A stretch of 64,000 nucleotides of DNA from Candidatus Latescibacterota bacterium (lineage in GTDB: Bacteria > Latescibacterota > UBA2968 > UBA8231): the NCBI GenBank assembly GCA_022827835.1, contig JAJEIO010000023.1:62001-126000 (forward strand). Reading direction: 5' to 3'. The position numbers were made by a program, and so were the translations under genes. Shown here piece by piece: positions 1 through 10,492 of this stretch. Under the pieces are notes generated by a model. It was not told the DNA's origin. It was given only the letters and a program-made list of their open reading frames with translations, and ran no database searches. The stretch's first letter is position 1, and the number at the start of each line of letters is the position of its first letter.

Positions 1-1051
1 GCGCGTAGTCCAAGCCCAGCTTCCGCAGGTTGTCAGCCATGCCATCTGCCAAATCGGCGCAGCGGCTCTCCAGCGTTTCATAAACTCCGGGTTCGGACAG
101 CATGGTCAGTTGTTCCAAACCTGCGGCCATGGCGAGCGGGTTGCCCGATAAGGTGCCGGCCTGCGAGACCTTTATGCCCAGCGGAGATACGTTTTCCATG
201 ATCTCCCGCTTGCCGCCGTATGCAGCAGCTGGCAAGCCGCCCCCGGCGATCTTGCCCAAGCACGTCAGGTCAGGCATCACCCCATAGCGCTCTTGCGCCC
301 CACCCAAGCCGACGCGGAACCCGGTAATGACCTCGTCAAAAATGAGGACGATCCCCTCTTCGTCGGCTATTTGGCGCAGCGCGGGGAGAAAACCCTCGCG
401 CGGAGGCACGGTTCCCATATTGCCGGCCACTGGCTCGACGATGATGGCGGCGATCTGGCCGCTATTTTCCCTCGCAGCCGCGCGCACGGCAGCCGCGTCG
501 TTATACGGCAGTGTCAAGGTCGAATCCACCACGCTTTGCGGCACGCCTGGGCTGGTGGGAACCCCCAAGGTCAATGCCGAAGACCCAGCCTCGCTCAAGA
601 AGCTGTCCCCATGCCCGTGCCAGCAGCCCTCGAATTTGGCGATTTTGTCTCTGCCGGTATGGCCGCGGGCCAAGCGCACCGCCGCCATCGTCGCCTCGGT
701 CCCCGAACTGACCATCCGCACCATTTCGATGGAGGGCACCATCTCCACAATGCGCTCGGCCAGCGCGATTTCCAGTTCGGTCGGGGCACCAAAACTAGTC
801 CCCTTTGCACAGGCTTCCTGCACGGCTTTTACGACGCGAGGATGGGCATGGCCGAAAATGAGTGGCCCCCAAGAGCACACGTAGTCAATGTATTCGCGGC
901 CATCGATATCAAAAATCCGCGAACCAGCCCCCCGGTCTATAAATCGAGGGCCACCACCCACCGCGCCAAAAGCCCGCGCCGGACTGTTCACGCCTCCAGG
1001 GATGACCTGCTGTGCTTGGGTAAAGGCTGCTGCGGATCTAGGTGCCGACAT
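1..1051 (-). CDS. hemL: Glutamate-1-semialdehyde 2,1-aminomutase (3' end cut by window edge)
   Basis: PLP enzyme that converts glutamate-1-semialdehyde to 5-aminolevulinate, the C5 route to haem. From ATG at 1051 the minus strand stays open for 350 codons to the window edge, so about 80 residues of a usual ~430 are missing. Visible are an N-terminal [11 protein letters not shown], the substrate stretch CWHGHGDS, the cofactor-binding [10 protein letters not shown] and the PLP-lysine segment [11 protein letters not shown] with Lys at about residue 267. I checked codons at the N-terminus, around 300-480 and around 541-660 and found no break. The 118 bp upstream shows no convincing promoter. Haem supply suits an organism with the multihaem operon further right, but no link is shown. 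Confidence 0.95.
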   Translation of the reverse strand, partial: MSAPRSAAAFTQAQQVIPGGVNSPARAFGAVGGGPRFIDRGAGSRIFDIDGREYIDYVCSWGPLIFGHAHPRVVKAVQEACAKGTSFGAPTELEIALAERIVEMVPSIEMVRMVSSGTEATMAAVRLARGHTGRDKIAKFEGCWHGHGDSFLSEAGSSALTLGVPTSPGVPQSVVDSTLTLPYNDAAAVRAAARENSGQIAAIIVEPVAGNMGTVPPREGFLPALRQIADEEGIVLIFDEVITGFRVGLGGAQERYGVMPDLTCLGKIAGGGLPAAAYGGKREIMENVSPLGIKVSQAGTLSGNPLAMAAGLEQLTMLSEPGVYETLESRCADLADGMADNLRKLGLDYA

Positions 1052-1169
1052 GAGTCCATCTCAGAAGCTGTTGACTTGAAAGAAGCGCATTCAATCCAAT
1101 GAATATCTGACCAACTCGACCGATGCGCAATAATGGCAAATCCCTACCCCGTTCTCTAGCGGATCAGGG

Positions 1170-2147
1170 CTAGCTCCATTGCTCCAATTGTAAGAGTCCA
1201 GCATCTTCCTCTGCCAAACGCTCCAGAACGACCAGCCAATACGCCCGCCCACGCTCATACATCTCCAAGTCGGCCAAGACTTCTAGCGGATAGTCTTCAG
1301 CCTCCAAAAGGGCGATGAAGAGATCAAAATCAGCCACTTGAACCACGGCGATTCCACCGGCGCGCAACACCCGCGCCAATTCGGCCAACTCAGCGGCAGG
1401 GTTTTCTCCGGCCAAGCTGAACGCGTAATCGAGGTGCTCGCCCACAAAAGGCAGATGATCCAGCGCGGCGATTAGGTCCGCTGGGATACTTACTAGCAAG
1501 CGCGGCGCAAACGCCTCTTGCAATACGGCCAATTCGCGCGAGTCGCGGCGCGCCCATAGGACGCATGCCCCCGGCTGTATAGCCACCAAGCGGGCCAAGC
1601 AATACGCCATGGCCGCATTCGGCCCTATGCCTTCCCCTAGCCGCAACCCCAACAGGGCACGCCGTCCGGTCAGTTGCAAGTGAAGGCGCAGCAGGTGCGG
1701 CCCTTTGCCTAAGCGCAATCCGTGCCTGTCGCGCAAAACTGCCGTCACGGACTCAATCAGTTTGGCCGCACTGAATCGGTACCGGCCCCGCAGCGTCGCG
1801 CTCAGGGCAAAAGCGTGGGTGTCAACTTCAGCGGACTGGACCCGAGCGAGGCTTTTGGCAGGAGTCAGATCGCAGCGAGCGATGCGTTTGCAGATGTATT
1901 CAAGACCCGGTCGCCCCACCGTAACGCCGTGCATCTGACTAATTAAACCGGCGCACTGCATGGCCGAGCGCAACTGTAGCAGCCGTCCCGGGCTGCGCTT
2001 GTACGTGAAGAAAATCTGGCCCACGCGCCCGCCCGGTTCGACATCGACCTGCTGCACCTCGGGCGCGTGCTCGTGCAACTCGTCGAGTGCCACCGCTTCC
2101 AACCCGCTCGGCACCGAGATCCAATAGCGATAGATCTTGTCGGCCAT
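1170..2147 (-). CDS. THUMP-domain protein with degenerate RNA methyltransferase fold
   Basis: About 325 residues. The N-terminal half (YWISVPSGLEAVALDEL, then a THUMP-like region ending near RLHLQLTGRRALLGLRL) resembles bacterial and archaeal 23S rRNA/tRNA m2G methyltransferases of the TrmN/RlmL type. The C-terminal half follows the Rossmann order (GPNAAMAYCLARL, later ELARVLRAGGIAVVQV), but the SAM motif expected as DPxCGSGT reads LWARRDSR and no (D/N)PPY motif is visible. It may therefore bind RNA without methylating it; that is inference. The start is ATG at 2147, which shares its A with the upstream peptidase stop (TAATG), indicating translational coupling. An upstream extension to 2234 would lie inside the peptidase gene and was rejected. 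Confidence 0.75.
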   Translation of the reverse strand: MADKIYRYWISVPSGLEAVALDELHEHAPEVQQVDVEPGGRVGQIFFTYKRSPGRLLQLRSAMQCAGLISQMHGVTVGRPGLEYICKRIARCDLTPAKSLARVQSAEVDTHAFALSATLRGRYRFSAAKLIESVTAVLRDRHGLRLGKGPHLLRLHLQLTGRRALLGLRLGEGIGPNAAMAYCLARLVAIQPGACVLWARRDSRELAVLQEAFAPRLLVSIPADLIAALDHLPFVGEHLDYAFSLAGENPAAELAELARVLRAGGIAVVQVADFDLFIALLEAEDYPLEVLADLEMYERGRAYWLVVLERLAEEDAGLLQLEQWS

Positions 2148-3457
2148 TACTCCGCGCGTCCGGTAGGCACAAGCGGCCTCAACACTGAGGCCGGACTGCA
2201 CTGCATCGCGCTCAGGTGCGCCGGCGACAAGCAACTCTCCAGCACGTCGAGGATATCGCCGACCGCAATCTGTTCGTGGACATCAAAATAGACGCTAGGG
2301 GCCGCCCCACTAACCGCAGCAGAGCAGAGCATATCGACCACCTCCTCGGCTTGCTCCCACGCACGCAGCAGCAAGCCATAGGCTTTGCGCTTGGCGCGGC
2401 CCAAGTCCGCCGCCACAGCGCGCTCGTCTAGGCTGGCCAATGCGGCGTTTATTTTCTCGCACAACCGGTCGCTCTGCTGGGTATATCCGCCCACTGTGCA
2501 AAAGCAGAACGTCTGCTCGGCATAGACCTCGGCTCCAAAGGCATCGCCGTCGATTAGGCCATCTTCGTAGTGCGCGGCAAAAAAATCGCTCGCTGGCCCC
2601 AAGGCAATGTCCAAGGCCAGTTCTAAGGCCAATTCTCGCAAGAGCAAGTCGCGACCCGACTGGCCCGCCTTGTCATCGCCAAAAAACAGCAAGGTATAGG
2701 GCCGGCTGACCGGCAGGGCTAAGGCCCCGAGCGGCTGCGGAGTGGGCAATACCACGGGGCGTTCCACTCGATCCCATGCGGAGCGCGGCCGGCTGTACTT
2801 TAGCAAAGCAGATTCGACGGCCGCGTAAGTGGCCTCTACATCGAAATCTCCACACAAGTACAGCCCCATGTATTCGGGCCGATAAAACACCTCGTGGCAA
2901 CGAGTTAGCATGTCCTCGTCAATCTGCCCGATGCTCTCCCGCGTGCCAGCCATGTCCCAGGCCAAGGGACTATTCTGGTACAGCCCTTCAAGGCCGTGTA
3001 AAAACCCGATCCACTCCGGGTCGTCGCAGCTTATCTGTAGCTCGTGGTCAATGATTTCGCGCTCTTGAGCGACGCCAGCCGACAGGACGTGTAGGTCCAA
3101 GGCAAGCTCGAAGAGCAAATCTAGATGGGCGGCAAAGTGTTCAATGCACGTCAGAGAAAAGACGGTTGAAGTAAAACTGGTACTGGCGTTTACGTCGCCG
3201 CCAAGACGGCTGATTTGCTCGGTGATGTCGCCGTAAGGTTTGGCAAAAAGGCGGTGTTCGAGAAAGTGCGCGGTGCCAGCCGGCGTGGTCTGTACCTGCC
3301 TGGAGTCGCGGGCGCGCAAATGCAGATCGACCGAACCGTAGTCTATGTACAGCACAGCCGCTTTTTGCCGACTGCCCGGCCGCGGTACTGCCCATACATC
3401 GAGGCCGCCCAAGTGGCTGCGGTACACCCCTTCCCCCAATAGCGCATCCGCGATCAC
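2147..3457 (-). CDS. M16 family zinc peptidase, catalytic partner (YmfH-like)
   Basis: 436 residues, about the length of YmfH-type M16 peptidases. The inverted zinc motif HxxEH is intact as HFLEH near residue 85, and the downstream acidic ligand lies in QEREIIDHEL, so this copy should be catalytic. Family members are clam-shell metallopeptidases acting on short peptides; the substrate here is unknown. It starts 4 nt after the stop of the second M16 gene and its stop overlaps the THUMP gene, giving a three-gene unit. The pairing of one active and one inactive M16 subunit matches the ymfF/ymfH arrangement of Firmicutes and the PqqF/mitochondrial-processing-peptidase logic. Confidence 0.88.
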   Translation of the reverse strand: MIADALLGEGVYRSHLGGLDVWAVPRPGSRQKAAVLYIDYGSVDLHLRARDSRQVQTTPAGTAHFLEHRLFAKPYGDITEQISRLGGDVNASTSFTSTVFSLTCIEHFAAHLDLLFELALDLHVLSAGVAQEREIIDHELQISCDDPEWIGFLHGLEGLYQNSPLAWDMAGTRESIGQIDEDMLTRCHEVFYRPEYMGLYLCGDFDVEATYAAVESALLKYSRPRSAWDRVERPVVLPTPQPLGALALPVSRPYTLLFFGDDKAGQSGRDLLLRELALELALDIALGPASDFFAAHYEDGLIDGDAFGAEVYAEQTFCFCTVGGYTQQSDRLCEKINAALASLDERAVAADLGRAKRKAYGLLLRAWEQAEEVVDMLCSAAVSGAAPSVYFDVHEQIAVGDILDVLESCLSPAHLSAMQCSPASVLRPLVPTGRAE

Positions 3458-3461
3458 GTTC

Positions 3462-4775
3462 TCACGTCCCGTGCAATAAAAAGGCCGTGTCCGCTACAAT
3501 GCCACCGGCCACGCGAGTTAGGTCCTCGACGCCGACTTGCTCGATGCGCTGCCATAGCGTTTCCGGGGACTGGCTGCCCCCTATCAGTCCCTCCCGCAAT
3601 TGATAGCGAAAAAAGCCCTCGCGGTCTTCGGCCAACCCCAATAGTCGAGCTCTCAACAAGTGACGGGCCGCTTCGATTTCGCGGTACTCAAAGGCCCCTG
3701 CGCGCAGCGTTTGGATCTCCTGTTCCACCTTATCCCGGACTTTGGGGTATGTGGCGGCCTCAATGCCCGCGACTACAAAGAGCAGTCCGCTCAATGCCTC
3801 GATATGCGATGAGATGTAGTAGCACAAGCCTTCTTCTTCGCGGAGGTGCTTGAACAGCCGCGATGGACCATCGCCACCCAGCATCAGGTTTAGGAGTGCC
3901 AAAGCCGGATAGTCGTCTGTACCGTCCGCGCCATAAGCAATTTGAGTGCGATAGCCCAGCACTACTTTTGCTTCTCGCACCGCTTGGCATTCAAAAATTT
4001 CGCGCTGCGGACCAGCAATGCGCGGGCGCAGTGGCTGGAGCTGAGGCTGGTTCATTGCCCGATCCCAAGTAAAGAGCGACTCCATCAAGGGCTGAATCTG
4101 CTCCAAGCACAGATCGCCGCTTACGAAAAGATCTAGGCGGTCGGTAGCCGTCCGCTGTCGGTGGAAAGCTCGCAGTTCATCGGCCTGCACGGCAGCAAAG
4201 TCTGCGGGGTTGCCCAGCGGCGACAGGCCCATGGGTTCGCCCCGGCACATCTCTTCGCTGCATCGCCTTTGTGCGTAGCCTAGTTTGTCGTTGAAGCCAT
4301 CGGCGATTTGCCGCTCGAGGCGGTGCTTTTCGCGCTCCAGATGGCCACGTTGGAATCCACTACCATCGCGCAGGACGTCGCGGAGGAAGGTCAGACCGCG
4401 CTCTAGTATCCCCTTCTCCCCAAGGAAGTTTTCATCGATGACCTCTAGGCACAAATGAATAACCTGATACTCCCCCAAGCGATCAACTTGCACCGAGTAA
4501 TGCGCCCCGTAGAGGTCGTCGATAAAGCGGTTGAGGCTCTGTACATTGGGCAGCTTGTGCGTGCCTCGGGCCAGCAGTCGGCTGCTCAGGGCCACCAGTG
4601 AATGTCTCGGCACACACAGCGGCGTGCTCAGACACACATCCACCCGGATCGTCTTGTACAGCCCAATGCTGTGCAGATGCAAATAAACGCCGTCCACGAG
4701 TTGGACTCGGGTGAGTTCGCCTGCGGTGTGTATTGGCGCGCAGGGGCCTTCTTGATTTAGTTTGGCAAGCCGCAT
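3462..4775 (-). CDS. M16 family peptidase, non-catalytic partner (YmfF-like)
   Basis: 437 residues from ATG at 4775. The M16 fold is recognisable (LLNLMLGGDGPSRLFKHLRE and GLCYYISSHIEA in the C-terminal half, the usual substrate-binding R/Y region), but no HxxEH motif is present, so this is the inactive half of the pair with the next gene. A longer frame to 5015 is only the antisense of the divergent TrmJ gene. The chosen ATG is preceded on the minus strand by GAGAGGATTC, a good ribosome site that lies inside the first codons of the divergent gene. First gene of the M16-M16-THUMP unit. Confidence 0.85.
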   Translation of the reverse strand: MRLAKLNQEGPCAPIHTAGELTRVQLVDGVYLHLHSIGLYKTIRVDVCLSTPLCVPRHSLVALSSRLLARGTHKLPNVQSLNRFIDDLYGAHYSVQVDRLGEYQVIHLCLEVIDENFLGEKGILERGLTFLRDVLRDGSGFQRGHLEREKHRLERQIADGFNDKLGYAQRRCSEEMCRGEPMGLSPLGNPADFAAVQADELRAFHRQRTATDRLDLFVSGDLCLEQIQPLMESLFTWDRAMNQPQLQPLRPRIAGPQREIFECQAVREAKVVLGYRTQIAYGADGTDDYPALALLNLMLGGDGPSRLFKHLREEEGLCYYISSHIEALSGLLFVVAGIEAATYPKVRDKVEQEIQTLRAGAFEYREIEAARHLLRARLLGLAEDREGFFRYQLREGLIGGSQSPETLWQRIEQVGVEDLTRVAGGIVADTAFLLHGT

Positions 4776-5526
4776 GAATCCTCTCGACAACATCCGCGTC
4801 GTGCTCGTCGAGCCAGCGACGCCCGGCAACATCGGCGCTACCGCCCGCGTGCTCAAAACTACGGGTATTAGCCAGTTGGCCTTAGTCAATCCCGGAGCGT
4901 GGGATACGCCAGAAGCGCGCGCTTTTGCCCACGGCGCGGGCGATATTCTCGACGGCAGCCAAATTTTTCCCAGCCTCGCCGCGGCCGTAGCCGATTGCCA
5001 CATCGTCGTCGGCACGACCCATCGGCAGGGCCGCTTCCGCGCGATTACTTCCGCGCCGGATCCCCTTATTGACCAACTAGCCGCCCAAGCACATCACCGC
5101 CGAATTGCCCTTGTATTCGGGCGTGAAAGGGACGGCTTGTGGCATGAGGAACTCGCGCTCTGCCACCAAGTGCTGAGGTTCCCCACAGCCGTGGCCTATC
5201 CCTCCCTCAATCTCTCTCACGCCGTGCTCCTGCTCACCTACGGCCTGTATGCAACCGTGAGCGAAAAATCACCGAATCCGCCTGTGCAACTGGCTACGGC
5301 TGGCGAGCGCGAGCGCATGTTCGCTCAGATCCTGCAAGCCCTTGCCGAGATAGAGTTTACCCCGTACAACAACAAGCCGGATCACTTCGGCCGCGTGCTG
5401 CGCCGCTTCTTTAACAAGGTCGATTTGGAAGTGCGCGATGTGCGGGCGATTCAGACGATATGCGGCCAGATTCGCAAGTTCAGCCGCCGCTATCGCCGCA
5501 GTGCCGGGCGTACTGGGGCCGACTGA
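4774..5526 (+). CDS. trmJ: TrmJ-like tRNA 2'-O-ribose methyltransferase (SPOUT/SpoU family)
   Basis: 250 residues from ATG at 4774. The three SpoU motifs are present: [10 protein letters not shown] near residue 18, [10 protein letters not shown] near 115 and [10 protein letters not shown] near 145. The family places 2'-O-methyl groups on tRNA position 32 (or related sites) using SAM bound in a trefoil knot. The C-terminal tail ([18 protein letters not shown]) matches TrmJ-type dimers. The start codon overlaps that of the divergent M16 gene within one CATG. A TTG at 4762 is the only alternative and no ribosome site is obvious for either. The 3' end overlaps gmd by 37 bp in convergent orientation. 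Confidence 0.9.
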   Translation: MNPLDNIRVVLVEPATPGNIGATARVLKTTGISQLALVNPGAWDTPEARAFAHGAGDILDGSQIFPSLAAAVADCHIVVGTTHRQGRFRAITSAPDPLIDQLAAQAHHRRIALVFGRERDGLWHEELALCHQVLRFPTAVAYPSLNLSHAVLLLTYGLYATVSEKSPNPPVQLATAGERERMFAQILQALAEIEFTPYNNKPDHFGRVLRRFFNKVDLEVRDVRAIQTICGQIRKFSRRYRRSAGRTGAD

Positions 5527-6488
5527 TGAGCCACCTGCTCCAAGTCCCAGTCAACCATCTGCCGGACCATTTCCTCAAAGCCGACCTCGGGCTCCCAACC
5601 TAATTTTTCCCGCGCCTTAGTCGCATCGCCCAACAGGGTATATACTTCGGCGGGGCGCAAAAAGCGCTCATCCACGACCACGTATTGCCGCCAGTCCATG
5701 CCGACGTGGGCAAAGGCGACCTCGCAGAATTCGCCAATGGTGCGGGAGGTGCCCGTGGCGACGACGTAATCGTCGGGTTCATCCTGCTGGAGCATCATCC
5801 ACATCGCGCGGACAAAGTCGCCCGCATAGCCCCAATCGCGGCGGGAATCGAGGTTGCCGAGGCGCAACTCTTGGTCTAGCCCGTGTTTGATGCGGGCCAC
5901 GCCATGCGTGATTTTGCGGGTGACGAATTCTCGCCCGCGACGCGGCGACTCGTGATTGAAGAGAATGCCCGTGCAGGCGAACAGACCGTAGCTTTCGCGG
6001 TAGTTGATGGTGATCCAATGCGCGTAGAGCTTGGACACCCCATAGGGCGAACGCGGGTAGAACGCCGTTTGCTCGTTCTGCGGCGTCTCCTGTGCCTTGC
6101 CGAATAGCTCGCTGGTGCTGGCTTGGTAAAAGCGAATATTTTCGTCGCAGGCGCGGATGGCTTCAAGCAGCCGCGTCACGCCCAAGCCGGTGACCTCGCC
6201 GGTCAACATCGGCTGCTCCCAAGAAACCGGCACAAAGGACTGGGCACCTAGGTTATACACTTCCTGTGGTCGCGCGGTCTGCAGCGCTGAAACCAACGAC
6301 TTCTGGTCCAACAGATCGCCGGAGATCAGCTCGATTTGGTCCTGCAAATGGCCGATCCGTTCGAAATTGACCGTGCTGCTGCGGCGCACCAATCCGAAAA
6401 CCTCATAGTCCTTTTCCAGCAGCAATTCGGCCAAGTACGAACCGTCTTGGCCAGTAATACCAGTGATTAAAGCGCGCTTCTGGCTCAT
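5490..6488 (-). CDS. gmd: GDP-mannose 4,6-dehydratase
   Basis: 332 residues; an SDR-family nucleotide-sugar enzyme making GDP-4-keto-6-deoxymannose, precursor of GDP-fucose, rhamnose or perosamine for surface glycans. It has the N-terminal NAD(P) motif [12 protein letters not shown], the catalytic Thr/Ser-Glu region ASTSELFG, the YxxxK pair in [10 protein letters not shown], and the gmd-typical HESPRRG and RDWGYAGDF segments. ATG at 6488 follows the gcvP stop by one base, with AGAGGA placed 5 nt before it, so it is read as the last gene of coaE-gcvT-gcvP-gmd. No fcl or glycosyltransferase accompanies it here, so the final sugar is unknown. Confidence 0.95.
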   Translation of the reverse strand: MSQKRALITGITGQDGSYLAELLLEKDYEVFGLVRRSSTVNFERIGHLQDQIELISGDLLDQKSLVSALQTARPQEVYNLGAQSFVPVSWEQPMLTGEVTGLGVTRLLEAIRACDENIRFYQASTSELFGKAQETPQNEQTAFYPRSPYGVSKLYAHWITINYRESYGLFACTGILFNHESPRRGREFVTRKITHGVARIKHGLDQELRLGNLDSRRDWGYAGDFVRAMWMMLQQDEPDDYVVATGTSRTIGEFCEVAFAHVGMDWRQYVVVDERFLRPAEVYTLLGDATKAREKLGWEPEVGFEEMVRQMVDWDLEQVAHQSAPVRPALRR

Positions 6489-6489
6489 T

Positions 6490-9381
6490 TTATTCCTCTT
6501 GAGAATATGCCTCTACAGGCGGACAGGAACAGATCAGGTTGCGATCGCCTTGCGCGTCGTTCAGTCTCCCGACGGCTGGCCAGAACTTGCGCTCCAACAG
6601 CCAAGGGGCCGGCAGGGCGGCAACGGTTCTAGAATAAGGCCGATCCCACTCGGTAGCCAGCACAATATCCATTGGGTGAGGTGCATGGACGAGGGGATTG
6701 TCGGCGCGGTCCATCTCTCCGGCAGCTATTTGCTGGATTTCGCCGCCAATGGCGATCATAGCCTCACAAAATCGGTCCAATTCGGCCTTGGACTCGCTTT
6801 CGGTAGGTTCGACCATCAGAGTCCCGACGACCGGGAAGGATACCGTAGGCGCGTGGAACCCGTAGTCTATCAAGCGTTTAGCCACGTCTTCTACGCCAAT
6901 GCCGTGCTCCCGCGCCCAGCGCAGGTCGAGGATGCACTCGTGAGCTACGCGCCCGTTGCGTCCCTTGTACAGCACGGGAAAGGAATCCGCAAGGCGGCTG
7001 CTCAGATAATTGGCATTGAGAATCGCCACCTCGGTCGCCTCGGCGAGTCCTGCGCCGCCCATTAGCCGCAAGTACGCCCAAGATATGAGCAGAATCGAGG
7101 CACTGCCCCACGGAGCAGCCGCAATAGGGCCAATTGACTTAGCTCCACCAGTATGGACGAGGGGGTGCGAAGGCAAAAACTCCACCAAGTGCTCAGCCAC
7201 GGCAATAGGCCCCATACCCGGACCGCCCCCGCCGTGGGGGATGCAAAAGGTCTTGTGTAAATTCAAATGGCACACATCGATGCCGATTTCCCCGGGCCGG
7301 CACAACCCGACCAAGGCATTCATATTGGCACCGTCCATATAGACCTGACCGCCCGCTTGGTGGACGACCGCGCAGATTTCGCCTATGGCCTCTTCAAATA
7401 CCCCGTGGGTCGATGGATACGTCACCATCAGAGCGGCTAACCGCTCGCGGTGTGCGTCGGCTTGCGCCCGCAGGTCCGCCAAGTCGATGTTGCCGTCTAC
7501 ATCACAGGCGACGACGACCACGTCCAAGCCGGCCATGGTCGCGCTAGCCGGATTCGTCCCATGAGCCGAGGCCGGAATAAGACAGACGTTGCGCTGGGCT
7601 TCTCCGCGCGTCTGGTGGTATTTGCGCACGATGAGTAGGCCGGCGTATTCGCCCTGCGAACCTGCATTGGGTTGCAGCGAAATGCCCTTGAGACCGGTGA
7701 TTTCGCGCAGCATGTCCTCCATTTCGGCGAAAATTGCCGCGTACCCTCGGGCTTGCTCTACGGGCGCAAACGGATGCAGCCCAGCGAATTCGGGCCAAGT
7801 AATCGCCATCATTTCCGCGGTTGCATTGAGCTTCATGGTACACGAGCCGAGGGGAATCATCGCGTGGACCAACGACAGATCCTTGGCTTCGAGTCGGCGC
7901 ATGTAGCGCATCATTTCAGTCTCGGAGTGATGCGTAGCAAAGACGGGATGCTCCATGAAGCGCGAGTGGCGGACGTGATCAGGCCCCCAAGCAGGCCCCT
8001 CATCGACTTCGGCGGGCAACTCGCCGCCCAGTAAGGTGAGGATGGCTTGTAAATCGGCCTTGTCGGTCGTTTCGTCGAGGGCAATGCCCCAGTGCCCGTC
8101 TCCTAGATCGCGGAAGTTCATCCTCTCGGCCTGCGCCTGCGCCAATAGCGCATCTCCCTGTGCCCCCACTTCAACGCGCAGTGTGTCGAAGTACTGATCG
8201 TGGACGATTCGATAGCCGGCTTCCTCCAACCCTCGGGCGAGCGTCCGCGCTTGGCAGTGTATGCGACGAGCCATCCGCTGCAACCGACCCGGCCCGTGAT
8301 AGACCGCGTACATGCTCGCCACCACGGCCGGCAAGACCTCGGCAGTACAAATGTTGCTCGTCGCCCGTTCCCTTTTGATGTGCTGTTCGCGGGTTTGCAG
8401 GGCCATGCGCAGGGCTGGCTGGCCACGGACATCCTCGGAGACGCCGATGATGCGCCCAGGCACTTGCCGCTGGAACTCGGGCCGCGTTGCCAAAAAGGCT
8501 GCGTGCGGGCCGCCGTACCCCATTGGCATACCAAAGCGCTGCGCGCTCCCGATGGCTGCATCGGCCCCAAATTCCCCAGGAGGCCGCAGCAAACACAGGG
8601 CGAGCAAATCGACTGCCACGCACACGAGCGTCTGATGGACGTGAGCCTGGGCGCAGAAGTCAGCGTAGTCGTGTAGAGCGCCGTCTGAGGCTGGGTACTG
8701 GAGTAGAGCGGCGAAGGCTCCAGTCGCAAAATCGTATTCTCGGTGATCGCCCACTTCGACCTCCCATCCCCGCGATTCGGCCCGGACCTTGACTACCCCT
8801 ATGGTTTGCGGGTGGCAATCCGACGAGACAAAAACGCGCTGGCTCGCGTTTTTCTTTTGCACCGCCCGCAGCATGGCAATGGCTTCGGCCGCGGCCGTGG
8901 CTTCGTCTAACAAGGAGGCATTGGCCAAAGCAAAACCCGTCAGGTCGCCGACCATGGTTTGGAAGTTGAGGAGAGCCTCTAGCCGCCCTTGGGCGATTTC
9001 GGACTGGTAGGGCGTGTATTGGGTGTACCAGCCTGGATTCTCCAAGATGTTGCGCTGGATCACCGGAGGGATTATGCAGTCCGAGTAGCCTATACCGATA
9101 AAACTGCGGTGGATGCGATTTTGGCTGGCCAACTCGCGCAACTGCCCCATCAGCTCGTACTCACTAATACCTTCTCCCAGCGCCAAGGAATCCTGCATGC
9201 GAATCGCCGCCGGCAGGGACTCGGACATGAGATCGTCCAAGCTGTCGGCTCCCACCGCCGCGAGCATGGCGGTTATATCCGCATCCGTAGGGCCGATGTG
9301 TCGGCGGACAAAAGCATCGCTAGGTCCAAATTCGTCGCCCATGCACCTCCGTTCACTGCCTAAAGGCAGCGGTTGCAACAT
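6490..9381 (-). CDS. gcvP: Glycine dehydrogenase (decarboxylating), P protein of glycine cleavage
   Basis: 963 residues, the fused single-chain P protein (some bacteria split it into two genes). It decarboxylates glycine and hands the methylamine to the lipoyl arm of H protein. Seen: [14 protein letters not shown] near the N-terminus, the PLP-lysine site [18 protein letters not shown], and SHPLVHTGG after it. The start at 9381 follows the gcvT stop by one base and has AAGGA 5-7 nt upstream; ATG at 9342, with GGAGG only 3 nt away, is a credible alternative. A longer start at 9411 inside gcvT is less likely. gcvH and the lipoamide dehydrogenase are not in the window. Confidence 0.96.
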   Translation of the reverse strand: MLQPLPLGSERRCMGDEFGPSDAFVRRHIGPTDADITAMLAAVGADSLDDLMSESLPAAIRMQDSLALGEGISEYELMGQLRELASQNRIHRSFIGIGYSDCIIPPVIQRNILENPGWYTQYTPYQSEIAQGRLEALLNFQTMVGDLTGFALANASLLDEATAAAEAIAMLRAVQKKNASQRVFVSSDCHPQTIGVVKVRAESRGWEVEVGDHREYDFATGAFAALLQYPASDGALHDYADFCAQAHVHQTLVCVAVDLLALCLLRPPGEFGADAAIGSAQRFGMPMGYGGPHAAFLATRPEFQRQVPGRIIGVSEDVRGQPALRMALQTREQHIKRERATSNICTAEVLPAVVASMYAVYHGPGRLQRMARRIHCQARTLARGLEEAGYRIVHDQYFDTLRVEVGAQGDALLAQAQAERMNFRDLGDGHWGIALDETTDKADLQAILTLLGGELPAEVDEGPAWGPDHVRHSRFMEHPVFATHHSETEMMRYMRRLEAKDLSLVHAMIPLGSCTMKLNATAEMMAITWPEFAGLHPFAPVEQARGYAAIFAEMEDMLREITGLKGISLQPNAGSQGEYAGLLIVRKYHQTRGEAQRNVCLIPASAHGTNPASATMAGLDVVVVACDVDGNIDLADLRAQADAHRERLAALMVTYPSTHGVFEEAIGEICAVVHQAGGQVYMDGANMNALVGLCRPGEIGIDVCHLNLHKTFCIPHGGGGPGMGPIAVAEHLVEFLPSHPLVHTGGAKSIGPIAAAPWGSASILLISWAYLRLMGGAGLAEATEVAILNANYLSSRLADSFPVLYKGRNGRVAHECILDLRWAREHGIGVEDVAKRLIDYGFHAPTVSFPVVGTLMVEPTESESKAELDRFCEAMIAIGGEIQQIAAGEMDRADNPLVHAPHPMDIVLATEWDRPYSRTVAALPAPWLLERKFWPAVGRLNDAQGDRNLICSCPPVEAYSQEE

Positions 9382-9382
9382 T

Positions 9383-10492
9383 TCAGTCCTTTTTAATGCC
9401 TGAAGGCACAAAGGGTAGCTTGGCCACCTCAGCGGGTTGCCGTTTACCCTTCATGTCAATGTACACTTGAGTGCCTATTTTTTGCGCGCCGCGCTGTAAA
9501 TAGGCCAGCCCTATCCCCTCGCCAAGCATCGGCGAATGCGTCCCACTGGTCACGGTACCCACCGGCTCCCCGCGCTGGTCGAAAATCGGGTAATCCGACC
9601 GCGGAATGCCCCTTTCCAACATGCGGAAGCCGCGCAGGCGGCGATAACCTCCGGCCGTGCGTTGCGCCCGTAGCGCCTCGGCCCCAACAAAATTCGCCTC
9701 TTTTTCTAAGTCCAAAGTCCAAGACAAACCCGCCTCTAAGGGGGTCGTCTGCTCGTTCAATTCACGGCCATAGAGGCAGAACCCCATTTCGAGGCGCAAG
9801 GTGTCGCGTGCACCGAGTCCACAAGGCTGAGCACCGGCTGCGCGGAGTTTGCCCCACAGCGCAGCAACTTGGGCGACCGGACACATGATCTCAAACCCGT
9901 CTTCGCCGGTGTAGCCATTGCGGCTGAGCAAGGCTCGTATCCCGGCGATCTCCATCATCGCGCAGCGATAATACCCTAGCGACACGCCAGCCGGCCCAGC
10001 GAGTGATTCGACTAGAGCGGCGGCCCGTGGCCCCTGCACCGCCACCATCCCCTTTTCATCGCTCAAATCCTCGATTTTCACATCCGACCACTCGGCTGCG
10101 CGCGCGGTAATCCACTGCCAGTCAATGGCCTTCCGGCTCGCGTTGACCACCAAGAGGTACTCCTGCTGAGCGAGCTGGTATACCACCAGATCGTCCACGC
10201 ATCCCCCTTGTTCATTGCACAGCGGCGCGTAGAGCATCTGGCCGATGGTCAATTCGCGAATCCGAGCTGGCAAGAGACTGTCGAGAAAGGCCAGCCCATG
10301 CTCCCCGGAAACGGCTATTCGACCCATGTGCGAGATGTCGAATAGCCCGACCTCTCGGCGCACTGCCCAATGTTCGCTGCGAATGCCCTCAAACTGAACC
10401 GACATTTCCCACCCACCAAAGGGTGCCATGCGCCCGCCTTCGGCCACGGCGACCTCATAGAGCGGGGTCCGCTGCAAACGCTCATTGGTCAT
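9383..10492 (-). CDS. gcvT: Aminomethyltransferase, T protein of glycine cleavage
   Basis: 369 residues, normal T-protein length. It takes the methylamine from H protein and forms 5,10-methylene-THF and ammonia. Family landmarks are [23 protein letters not shown] near residue 50, the folate-site region [10 protein letters not shown] and [18 protein letters not shown]. The start overlaps the end of coaE by 11 bp and the stop is one base from gcvP, so the three should be one transcript. No glycine-riboswitch-like tandem structure precedes the operon as far as I can judge by eye. Confidence 0.96.
   Translation of the reverse strand: MTNERLQRTPLYEVAVAEGGRMAPFGGWEMSVQFEGIRSEHWAVRREVGLFDISHMGRIAVSGEHGLAFLDSLLPARIRELTIGQMLYAPLCNEQGGCVDDLVVYQLAQQEYLLVVNASRKAIDWQWITARAAEWSDVKIEDLSDEKGMVAVQGPRAAALVESLAGPAGVSLGYYRCAMMEIAGIRALLSRNGYTGEDGFEIMCPVAQVAALWGKLRAAGAQPCGLGARDTLRLEMGFCLYGRELNEQTTPLEAGLSWTLDLEKEANFVGAEALRAQRTAGGYRRLRGFRMLERGIPRSDYPIFDQRGEPVGTVTSGTHSPMLGEGIGLAYLQRGAQKIGTQVYIDMKGKRQPAEVAKLPFVPSGIKKD

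Noticed and set aside
293..1102. Long plus-strand frame (269 codons)
   Set aside because: It is antisense to hemL, whose minus-strand codons give intact family motifs.
4776..5015. N-terminal extension of the M16 gene
   Set aside because: Reads as antisense of the TrmJ-like gene; the ribosome site is at 4775.
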